From Firmicutes bacterium UBA3738 (lineage in GTDB: Bacteria > Bacillota > Clostridia > Peptostreptococcales > Anaerovoracaceae), in the NCBI GenBank assembly GCA_002372505.1, contig DFGY01000058.1, positions 1-23,921 on the forward strand: 23,921 nt of DNA. Reading direction: 5' to 3'. The notes beneath the pieces are model-generated. The model searched no databases. It saw only the letters and a program-made list of their open reading frames with translations, and had not been told where the DNA came from. A program made the translations under genes and the position numbers. This document shows, in pieces, positions 8,243-14,441 of this stretch (within the stretch, counting starts at the first letter, position 1; each line of letters opens with the position of its first letter).

Positions 8243-8740
8243 ATGAAAGCCTACAGTAAATTCTTAGACATTCTGGAGAAGATCGCATTTGTGTTCATCG
8301 CACTGGCCGTAGTCACCATGATGGGCGTAATGATGTACCAGATTATAATGCGTTACGCTTTCTCCGCAGCGAATGCGTGGAGCGAAGAGCTCACAAGATA
8401 TCTATTTATATACACAGTAATGCTGGGCGCTGCAATTGCAGTACGCCGCAACTCTCACCTGCAGATCGACGTAATCATCGGAAGACTCAATCCAAGAACA
8501 AAAGCCATATTTACAATCATAACAACAATTGGCGGAATCATATTCCTGGCCTTCCTCATGTTCTACTCATTCAGACTGGTAGAGCAGGGCGCCGGAACAA
8601 AGTCCGCAGGTCTGGGTGTAACTATGAATATCCCATACTTCGCAGTACCCGTAGGGTGCGCACTGATGATCCTTTCATCAATCGAAGTACTGTTAAAGAA
8701 TATTGCCGCACTTAAATCTGGAGAGGAGGTACAGTACTAA
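8243..8740 (+). CDS. dctQ: TRAP transporter small permease DctQ
   Basis: The 165-residue membrane protein is the small subunit of the TRAP permease. Four hydrophobic helices are visible (about residues 13-33, 51-68, 89-110 and 128-150). The family signature lies between helices 1 and 3: WSEELTRYLF, then RRNSHLQID. AAGGGG at 8231-8236 precedes the ATG by 6 bases. Its stop overlaps the dctM start by one base (TAATG), indicating translational coupling. Confidence 0.93.
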   Translation: MKAYSKFLDILEKIAFVFIALAVVTMMGVMMYQIIMRYAFSAANAWSEELTRYLFIYTVMLGAAIAVRRNSHLQIDVIIGRLNPRTKAIFTIITTIGGIIFLAFLMFYSFRLVEQGAGTKSAGLGVTMNIPYFAVPVGCALMILSSIEVLLKNIAALKSGEEVQY

Positions 8741-10017
8741 TGAATGCAGGATTACTAATCATCATACTGCTGCTGGCACTGGCCATCTTCGGATTCCCCA
8801 TCTACATAGCATTGGGAATTGGTACAGTCGTGGCACTGAACATGGCAGAGCTGCCAATCATGTCTCTGCCCCAGAAGTTATTCACGGGTATGGACTCCAC
8901 GTCCCTTCTGGCTATCCCATTCTTCATTCTGGCCGGTAACCTGATGTCCCGTAGTATAACCAACAAGCTTATAAACCTGGCTAACGCCTTCATCGGCTTC
9001 ATCAAAGGAAGCCTTGGCGTAATCACCGTACTGACATCGGCCCTCTTCGGAGCCATCTCCGGATCCGGCGTTGCCACAGCATCGGCTATCGGCGGTATCA
9101 CCATTCCGGGCATGAAGGACGAAGGATATCCGGACCACTTCGCCGGCGCGGTAGCAGCCATATCATCCATACTGGGACCCATCATCCCGCCGTCCATCGT
9201 ACTTATCGTATATTCATCCATAACGAACGTATCGGTAAAGGGACTGTTCATGGGATCTGTTGTCCCGGGTCTGGTAATGGTACTCGGCCTGTCAATCTAC
9301 GTACTCTTCTATGGTAAGAAGAACAACCTTCCTTCCCACGAAAAGGTAGATGGCAAGGGCAAACTCAAGGCTACAAAAGACGGTATCTGGGCTCTGCTCA
9401 TGCCGGTAATCATCCTCGGCGGAATCTTCGGCGGTATATTCACCGCAACAGAAGCTGCTGTAGTAGCTTGCGTATACGCTATCCTCATAGGACTGTTCGT
9501 ATACAGAGACACAAAACTGAAAGAACTGCCGGGCATCTTTGTAACATCATCGATCTCAACGGCAACAATCATGGTAATGGTAGGTATTTCAAAGGCATCC
9601 AGTTACGTAATCGTAACATCCGGCCTGCCTCAGGAAATGCTGAACCTGTTCACATCCATTACCGAGAGCAAGATAGTAATACTGCTGCTCCTGAACATCC
9701 TCTTCCTCATCATAGGTATGATCATGGAAGCCAACGCTGCAGTAGTAATGATGGTACCGATCCTCATGCCGCTCCTTACGGCATTCCAGATAGATCCTCT
9801 GGCCTTCGGTGTCATCATAAGCTTCAACCTTTGCATCGGTCTGGTAACACCTCCGGTTGGCCTGTGCCTGCTCATCAGTAACCAGATAGCGGACACCAGT
9901 CTATCGAAGACCTTCAAGACCATGCTACCAATGTTGATAATAGCCGTCATTGTACTGCTGCTCATAACCTACATAGAGCCGCTGACCACATGGCTGCCAT
10001 CCATGCTATCGATGTAA
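8740..10017 (+). CDS. dctM: TRAP transporter large permease DctM
   Basis: The 425-residue membrane subunit catalyses Na+-coupled substrate movement in concert with DctQ and the binding protein. It is hydrophobic throughout with about 12 transmembrane stretches. Family motifs are visible: PFFILAGNLMS, SGSGVATASAIG (helix-hairpin ion site region), GPIIPPSI and TPPVGLCLL. Length is normal. AGAGGAGGT lies just before the start inside dctQ. It ends the cluster; the first structure able to end transcription downstream is the repeat hairpin at 10100-10134. Confidence 0.95.
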   Translation: MNAGLLIIILLLALAIFGFPIYIALGIGTVVALNMAELPIMSLPQKLFTGMDSTSLLAIPFFILAGNLMSRSITNKLINLANAFIGFIKGSLGVITVLTSALFGAISGSGVATASAIGGITIPGMKDEGYPDHFAGAVAAISSILGPIIPPSIVLIVYSSITNVSVKGLFMGSVVPGLVMVLGLSIYVLFYGKKNNLPSHEKVDGKGKLKATKDGIWALLMPVIILGGIFGGIFTATEAAVVACVYAILIGLFVYRDTKLKELPGIFVTSSISTATIMVMVGISKASSYVIVTSGLPQEMLNLFTSITESKIVILLLLNILFLIIGMIMEANAAVVMMVPILMPLLTAFQIDPLAFGVIISFNLCIGLVTPPVGLCLLISNQIADTSLSKTFKTMLPMLIIAVIVLLLITYIEPLTTWLPSMLSM

Positions 10018-10099
10018 CACTATCAACATAAAATAACAAACCTAGCCTAACAAAAGATCTCCTTACAAGTGAGTGAGTAAATGTGAAATAAGGCCAAAA

Positions 10100-10134
10100 A
10101 GATGACAAGGGGACGGTTCTCCTGTCATCTTTTG
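10100..10134. repeat. Dispersed hairpin repeat A, copy 1; possible dctM terminator
   Basis: AGATGACA (10100-10107) pairs perfectly with TGTCATCT (10123-10130) around a core GGGGACGGTTCTCC, and TTTT follows at 10130-10133. Related copies lie at 15652-15687 (same strand) and 16455-16485 (opposite strand). The stem plus T-run may also end transcription of the TRAP operon. Confidence 0.65.
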
Positions 10135-10153
10135 CCGTTTTCTGGAATTCGAC

Positions 10154-10417
10154 CGTTTCACAGGGACAGGTTTTGCGTTCCGCTGCCGGCAGGTCCCCTG
10201 TATGCCAGCGGCTTTCCTCGCACACAATCAATGCATATTACTCACAGCAAGTGACCCGTGTGGGAACTCGCGCAGGATTCTTTGCGCTCAGACAAGCCCA
10301 CACGGTGAATCACGTGCTTTGTTCGTAATACGCTATTGATTGTCTGTGCTCGTCAGCAATTACTGTCATACAGGGGACCTGCCGGCAGCGGAACGCAAAA
10401 CCTGTCCCCGTGAAACG
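10154..10417. repeat. 264-base nested palindrome (MITE/REP-like element 1)
   Basis: The outer arms 10154-10204 and 10367-10417 are inverted copies of each other, 51 bases with one mismatch. Inside them lie further matched arms: ACAATCAAT 10224-10232 with 10335-10343, CCGTGTGGG 10256-10264 with 10297-10305, and GCGCA 10270-10274 with TGCGC 10283-10287. All are nearly concentric, so either strand could fold into one long hairpin or cruciform. The outer 29 bases are the dispersed B repeat also found at 15700-15717, 15752-15781, 16491-16520, 21405-21434 and 21676-21705. No transposase is encoded and no target duplication was recognised. Confidence 0.85.
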
Positions 10418-10457
10418 CTGTGAGCAATCCCTCAACAATGTTATGTTAAAATATACT

Positions 10458-10486
10458 TTGACTATAAACCCTCCCTGGGCTATTAT
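10458..10486 (+). promoter_or_regulatory. panB promoter
   Basis: TTGACT (10458-10463) and TATTAT (10481-10486) are separated by exactly 17 bases. The predicted start near 10493 gives a leader of about 65 bases before panB. It lies 41 bases after the palindromic element. Confidence 0.75.
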
Positions 10487-10557
10487 TAGTGTATAAGAAC
10501 TGTGGAGTAAAGGAAGCTCCGATAAACGAGATCTTTAACACGGAAGGAGAATGAACA

Positions 10558-11412
10558 ATGGGCAGAAAAACTATTCCTGATTTTATTCAGATGGCAAAAG
10601 ACGGAGATAAGATGACTTGGATCACAGGTTATGACTATCTTACAGCAAAATATGAAGAAAGAGCCGGACTGGACATGATTCTGGTTGGCGACTCACTGGG
10701 CATGGTACAGCTGGGCTATGAGACAACATTCCCGGTAACAATGGACGACGCAATCAGACACTGCCAGGCAGTAAGACGCGGCGCACCGAACACATTCGTA
10801 GTAGGCGATATGCCTTACATGTCCTATCAGATTTCAAACGAGCAGGCTATCGAGAATGCCGGCAGATTCATTAAGGAAGCTGACTGCGACTGCGTTAAGC
10901 TGGAAGGCGGCGGCCCGGAAATCTGCGAAAGAATCAAGGCAATCACAGGCGCAGGAATCATGGTTATCGGACACATCGGTCTGACACCTCAGTTCGCTGC
11001 ACAGCTGGGCGGCTACAAAGCTCAGGGCAAGAGCACAGAGAACATCGAAAAGCTTCTGCAGTATGCTGAAGATATCGAAAAGGCCGGCGCATGGTCACTC
11101 CTCGTAGAAGGCGTACCTGCTGTAACAGGCAAGATCATAAAGAAAAAGTGCGACTTCCCGGTATACGGAATCGGCGCAGGCTCACACGTTGACGGCCAGC
11201 TGATCATATACGCTGACATGGTTGGATACTACGATGACTTCACACCGAAGTTCGTTAAGAAGTATGCAGAAGTTGGCAAGGTACTTCAGGGCGCATTCGA
11301 AACATATGTGAAAGAAGTAAAAGAAGGTGTATTCCCAGAGGATGCAGTACACGCTTACAAGATCGATCCTGAAGTAGAAAAGGAAGTCGAAAGCTGGATA
11401 GAAAAAATGTAA
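10558..11412 (+). CDS. panB: 3-methyl-2-oxobutanoate hydroxymethyltransferase
   Basis: The 284-residue enzyme transfers a hydroxymethyl group from methylene-tetrahydrofolate to 2-oxoisovalerate, giving ketopantoate, the first committed step towards pantothenate and CoA. Metal and substrate motifs are intact: VGDSLGMV with D45, GDMPYMSYQ with D84, VKLEGG with K114, the MVIGHIGLTPQ histidine and LVEGVPA glutamate. Length and motif spacing match the family. AAGGAGA at 10543-10549 sets the start. It is a single gene with its own promoter and terminator; panC and panD, often its neighbours, are not in the window. Confidence 0.95.
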   Translation: MGRKTIPDFIQMAKDGDKMTWITGYDYLTAKYEERAGLDMILVGDSLGMVQLGYETTFPVTMDDAIRHCQAVRRGAPNTFVVGDMPYMSYQISNEQAIENAGRFIKEADCDCVKLEGGGPEICERIKAITGAGIMVIGHIGLTPQFAAQLGGYKAQGKSTENIEKLLQYAEDIEKAGAWSLLVEGVPAVTGKIIKKKCDFPVYGIGAGSHVDGQLIIYADMVGYYDDFTPKFVKKYAEVGKVLQGAFETYVKEVKEGVFPEDAVHAYKIDPEVEKEVESWIEKM

Positions 11413-11432
11413 CAAGCATTTTCCTTCAAAGG

Positions 11433-11458
11433 CCGGGCGGCAGTAGCTGCCCGGTTTT
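11433..11458 (+). terminator. panB terminator
   Basis: CCGGGC (11433-11438) pairs with GCCCGG (11449-11454), followed by TTTT. It lies 20 bases after the panB stop and between convergent genes, so it may also serve the ArsR-type gene from the other side, although no clear T-run faces that way. Confidence 0.8.
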
Positions 11459-11493
11459 CCTATTTGGAAGAGCGTCCGAAAATCCGGAGCGCT

Positions 11494-11823
11494 TTAGCGT
11501 CCGAATGTGTTGAATTTCCTTGTGGCGCTAAGGTACTGGGAAAGCTTGCCGATGTTGGCATAGTACATGGATTTCTTGTCCACCTTTTTCATCTGCACCA
11601 GATCCGCCTTAATGAGCTTCTTCACATGCTGGGAAATTGTGGCCTGGGAATAGTCGAAGGCTTCCACCAGGTCCCCATTACACACCGGCACCATGTCCTT
11701 GTTGCATTCCATAATATATTGATAAATCTTCACCCTTGCAGGGTGAGCCAGAGCGTCGGAAACATCGGCGATGAGCACCGCTTCCGCCTCGTCCAGCAGA
11801 TCAGTATTTTTCCTGAGTCTCAT
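11494..11823 (-). CDS. ArsR-family winged-helix regulator
   Basis: A 109-residue DNA-binding protein with the ArsR/SmtB fold: a helix before DALAHPARVKIYQYI (about 24-38) and the recognition region DYSQATISQHVKKLIKADLV (about 57-76), then the beta-wing. The CxC motif of arsenic and cadmium sensors is not present; the equivalent stretch reads PVCNGDL with a single Cys, so the inducer is unknown. On the minus strand AAAGGA lies 7 bases before the ATG. It converges on panB and diverges from the Xre-type gene, sharing a 125-base control region in which three AAAGTCA motifs may be its operator. Confidence 0.85.
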   Translation of the reverse strand: MRLRKNTDLLDEAEAVLIADVSDALAHPARVKIYQYIMECNKDMVPVCNGDLVEAFDYSQATISQHVKKLIKADLVQMKKVDKKSMYYANIGKLSQYLSATRKFNTFGR

Positions 11824-11861
11824 ATTCTAGTCCTTTCTATTCTCATAAATATCGCCTAACT

Positions 11862-11890
11862 ACGATAACAAAAGTCAGCCGCAAAGTCAA
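11862..11890 (-). promoter_or_regulatory. Promoter of the ArsR-type gene
   Basis: On the minus strand TTGACT (complement of 11885-11890) is 17 bases from TATCGT (complement of 11862-11867). The gene start is 38 bases further on. Confidence 0.6.
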
Positions 11891-11907
11891 TGAAGCAAAT
11901 TGACTTT
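11883..11907. promoter_or_regulatory. Inverted repeat spanning two back-to-back -35 boxes
   Basis: AAAGTCAAT (11883-11891) and ATTGACTTT (11899-11907) form a perfect 9-base inverted repeat around GAAGCAA. Each arm contains the -35 of one divergent gene. A third AAAGTCA lies at 11871-11877, 12 bases upstream of the first. A protein bound here would block both promoters; the ArsR-type product is the obvious candidate. Confidence 0.5.
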
Positions 11908-11928
11908 ATGTCGGTCAACCGATATAAT
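11900..11928 (+). promoter_or_regulatory. Promoter and operator of the Xre/nucleotidyltransferase pair
   Basis: TTGACT (11900-11905) and a consensus TATAAT (11923-11928) are 17 bases apart. The palindrome TCGGT-CA-ACCGA (11911-11922) fills the spacer and abuts the -10, the place expected for an autorepressing Xre antitoxin. Confidence 0.75.
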
Positions 11929-11948
11929 CATAAAAAAGGAGAATTAGA

Positions 11949-12515
11949 ATGATCAGAGATTTATTGGAAAAAAAATCAATGACAAAATACCGGCTTTCAA
12001 AGCTCACCGGTATCCCATATACGACTATTAACGACATTTGCAGCGAGAGGGCGGATATTAAGAAGTGCAGCGTCGATACTGTTTATAAAATAGCATCTGC
12101 CCTGGACGTTACCATGGAAGAACTTTTAAAGCCTTACTATGAAGAGCGCCCCGGCTTTGAGTTATTCAAAAGCGGCGTGTGTCAAAGACTTAAGGAAATG
12201 GGAGATGTGGACTTTTTGATAGACGCCCTTGGGAGCAATATTGTCTACACCTTCTATGAAAAAAGATGGTACCCGGAGTCCCTTTATATGCTGGCCATGA
12301 TTGATTATCTGAGCAAGGAGAACGGCATTCCCATCTGTAACGAGTACGATGAACTCCGAAAATGCAAGCTTTCCAAAACAATTTTCCCTGCTTCGGTTTT
12401 GGCTCGCTGTGCCGCAGAAAAGAGCGACAGCCCGAAAAAGCAAGCCATGAGACAGGCTATACCGGAGTTTCTTAAATTTAATATTGTGGAAAGTGAGGTT
12501 CGGGATGTCGTCTGA
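11949..12515 (+). CDS. Xre-family regulator, probable antitoxin of a nucleotidyltransferase toxin
   Basis: The 188-residue protein has an N-terminal Xre-type helix-turn-helix (about 1-62): MTKYRLSKLTGIPYTTIND followed by the VDTVYKIASALDVTMEELL helix typical of this fold. The remaining 125 residues match no domain I recognise and could hold the toxin-neutralising part. AAGGAG at 11936-11941 is 7 bases before the ATG. Its last 11 bases overlap the nucleotidyltransferase gene, and its promoter has a palindrome in the spacer. Order, overlap and operator fit an autorepressed antitoxin-toxin operon. That function is inferred from context. Confidence 0.8.
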   Translation: MIRDLLEKKSMTKYRLSKLTGIPYTTINDICSERADIKKCSVDTVYKIASALDVTMEELLKPYYEERPGFELFKSGVCQRLKEMGDVDFLIDALGSNIVYTFYEKRWYPESLYMLAMIDYLSKENGIPICNEYDELRKCKLSKTIFPASVLARCAAEKSDSPKKQAMRQAIPEFLKFNIVESEVRDVV

Positions 12516-13215
12516 GAAAACCACATTTGACAGGCAGGATATAGAGTTATTCTTTAAAGAGTTGGCGAAGGAATATAGGAAGCTGGGAGGGAAGAAGCTA
12601 CCTGCTGAAATAGTGCTCATAGGTGGCGCCTCGGTGCTGATTAACTATGGCTTTCGCCACATGACGACAGACATAGACGCATTGATTAGCGCAGCCTCAA
12701 TGATGAAAGACGCCATAAATAACGTGACGGAAAAGTATGGCCTTCCAAGGGGCTGGCTAAACGAGAACTTCAAGCGAACGAAGTCATACACTCCGAAAAT
12801 AGTCGAGCATTCCAAACACTATAAAACATTCTACGGCGTCATAGAAGTCAGAACGGTTGCAGACGAGTATCTGATTGCGATGAAACTAATGTCCGGGCGA
12901 CAGTATAAGAATGACCTATCGGACATTTTGGGAATTTTGGCATCTGACGAAAAGAAGGACAAGAAGATAACCCTAGCCAGCATTAAACGTGCTGCAGAAG
13001 AGCTTTACGGGGAATGGAGCAAAATCCCAAAGCGCTCCCGGGTCTTCATAGAGAGTGCAGTAAGTAACGGGAACTATGAGCAGGAGTTAAAGATAATAGC
13101 TCAGGAAGAAAAAGAGAATAGAAAAGTGCTGATAGAATTTGAAGAAGAGAATCGGGAAGATTTGCGCTCAGCAAACATAAATGACATCATCAGTGAATTG
13201 CGCAGAAAAAAGTAA
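12505..13215 (+). CDS. Nucleotidyltransferase-fold protein (AbiEii/MenA or DUF6036-like), probable toxin
   Basis: The 236-residue protein has the minimal nucleotidyltransferase signature: IGGASVLINYG (39-49), then TTDID with D56 and D58 as metal-binding acidic residues. A third element, IEVRTVADEYLIAMKLMSGR, resembles the region following the core in AbiEii/MenA-type and DUF6036 proteins. The C-terminal third is charged and helical. The ATG at 12505 is preferred because GTGAGG (12493-12498) lies 6 bases upstream; an in-frame TTG at 12484 would add seven residues without a better site. It overlaps the Xre-type gene by 11 bases. Known relatives block growth by transferring nucleotides to tRNA or other targets. 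Whether this one is toxic is not shown by sequence. Confidence 0.75.
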   Translation: MSSEKTTFDRQDIELFFKELAKEYRKLGGKKLPAEIVLIGGASVLINYGFRHMTTDIDALISAASMMKDAINNVTEKYGLPRGWLNENFKRTKSYTPKIVEHSKHYKTFYGVIEVRTVADEYLIAMKLMSGRQYKNDLSDILGILASDEKKDKKITLASIKRAAEELYGEWSKIPKRSRVFIESAVSNGNYEQELKIIAQEEKENRKVLIEFEEENREDLRSANINDIISELRRKK

Positions 13216-13242
13216 CAGAAGAAAGTAACAGAAGAAAGTAAC
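13204..13242. repeat. Three tandem 13-base repeats at the toxin gene end
   Basis: Three copies of AGAAGAAAGTAAC (the first with one change) run head to tail. The first contains the stop codon of the nucleotidyltransferase gene. Probably replication slippage; alternative stops in the copies would not extend the protein. Confidence 0.85.
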
Positions 13243-13286
13243 ACAAGGGGGTAAATGTGTAATTTCTATGAATTTTGCAAGATTTA

Positions 13287-13295
13287 TGATATAGT
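13287..13295 (+). promoter_or_regulatory. Extended -10 promoter before the VanY-like gene
   Basis: TGATATAGT fits an extended -10 (TGn plus TATAGT, 5 of 6). No good -35 is seen at 16-18 bases, which extended -10 promoters can tolerate. The start would be near 13302, about 20 bases before the gene. Confidence 0.45.
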
Positions 13296-13322
13296 GAAGT
13301 GTCTAAGAGAGGGAGCTATTTA

Positions 13323-14441
13323 ATGATAAGAAAGCAGAGAAAACAACAGAATAGAAAGCAAATTATAAGAAGAGCATTACTCCTCTGCGTGCTGCTGGCT
13401 CTTTGCGTGGTCATGTGCGCCTGCGGAGGCGGAAACGGCTCGGGAAGTTCTTCTTCTGCGGAAAGCGAGCAGTCCGTCACAGAGGCCGACATAGAAAAGG
13501 CCAATGAAGAGGCGAAGAAACTGGCAGAAGAAATCAGCGACCACGAAATAAATGTGCTCCTTGGAAGCAAGGCAGACATAGAGGAGCTGGTTCAGAAGAA
13601 AGCAAAAGAGCTGCTGGGCACGGTAAAAATAAAGGTGTCCGGTGACTATGATGTAAACAAAGTCGGCAAGTACGATCTAAAGGTCACCCTGGAAGAAAAG
13701 AAGGGCGCAAAGGCCAGCGAGACATTCACCCTCAGCGTCATCGATCGTGACCAGATGGAAGGCGACTATAGCTTCATAACGGACAAAGGATTCCTGGCAG
13801 AGGTTAAAGAAGGAATAATGACCATTGACGGAACGGAAATAGTAAACAAATCCTATTCCCTTCCACCGGAATACGGCGACGGACTCACGACGGAGACCCT
13901 GGAAGCCTATCAGAAAATGGAGGCCCAGGCGTCCATTGACGGGATATATCTCCAGCCCATCAGCGAGTACCGTTCCTACTACGATCAGATGTACATTCAC
14001 GCCCAGAACGCAGCCAAGTACGGCGGCGAAAAGGCAGACACATTCTCGGCAAAGCCCGGCCACTCGGAGCATCAGCTGGGCGAGGCCATGGACTTAAACA
14101 GCCTTGACCAGTCCTTCGCCGACACAACGGAAGGTCAGTGGATCAGCAATCACTGTGCTGAGTACGGATTCATTCTCAGATACCCTCAGGGGAAGACCGA
14201 GGAGACCGGCTATATGAGCGAGCCTTGGCACGTGAGATACGTGGGTGAAGACCTGGCAAAGAAGCTGTACAACGGCGGCGACTGGATCACCGTGGAGAGT
14301 TACTTTGGAATAGACAGTGAATATAGGAAGGCTGCCCTGGAAAAAGAAGAAAATGAAGCCGAAGGCAGCAGTGACGACGGCAACGAGTACTACGACGAAT
14401 CAGGTAATTACGACGAATCAGAAGAATACGGATATGAGTAG
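13323..14441 (+). CDS. VanY-family D-Ala-D-Ala carboxypeptidase lipoprotein
   Basis: The 372-residue zinc peptidase, presumably on the outer face of the membrane, trims terminal D-Ala from peptidoglycan stems. A basic N-terminus and hydrophobic stretch end at C34 (lipobox-like MCAC). Residues about 75-155 look like a beta-sandwich spacer. The catalytic domain (about 200-320) shows YRSYYDQ, the zinc motif SEHQLGEAMD (H250, D257) and EPWHVRYVG (E300 catalytic, H303 third ligand). An acidic Tyr/Asp/Glu-rich tail follows. The start at 13323 has GAGGGAG 7 bases upstream; a GTG at 13299 would be in frame but unsupported. No vancomycin-resistance genes are nearby, so a role in wall turnover is more likely. 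It overlaps the next gene by 8 bases. Confidence 0.88.
   Translation: MIRKQRKQQNRKQIIRRALLLCVLLALCVVMCACGGGNGSGSSSSAESEQSVTEADIEKANEEAKKLAEEISDHEINVLLGSKADIEELVQKKAKELLGTVKIKVSGDYDVNKVGKYDLKVTLEEKKGAKASETFTLSVIDRDQMEGDYSFITDKGFLAEVKEGIMTIDGTEIVNKSYSLPPEYGDGLTTETLEAYQKMEAQASIDGIYLQPISEYRSYYDQMYIHAQNAAKYGGEKADTFSAKPGHSEHQLGEAMDLNSLDQSFADTTEGQWISNHCAEYGFILRYPQGKTEETGYMSEPWHVRYVGEDLAKKLYNGGDWITVESYFGIDSEYRKAALEKEENEAEGSSDDGNEYYDESGNYDESEEYGYE

Larger units (their letters stand above)
10018..10557. other. Gene-free stretch with repeat elements and the panB promoter
   Basis: No credible gene lies here. The stretch holds a short repeat hairpin (10100-10130), a large nested palindrome (10154-10417) and the panB promoter (10458-10486). 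The ORF on the minus strand at 9962-10231 overlaps dctM and the repeat and has no recognisable product. Confidence 0.8.

Noticed and set aside
9962..10231. 89-codon open frame on the minus strand
   Set aside because: It overlaps the end of dctM and the palindromic repeat and shows no coding signature.
10558..11412. panB as a member of the upstream dehydrogenase/TRAP operon
   Set aside because: A 540-base gap, a palindromic element and a strong separate promoter lie between them.
11464..11859. 131-codon open frame on the plus strand
   Set aside because: It is antisense to the clear ArsR-type gene.
14317..14433. Upstream extension of the six-helix membrane protein
   Set aside because: The extra residues lie within the VanY-like coding sequence, are Lys/Thr low complexity, and the ATG at 14434 gives a normal overlapping start.
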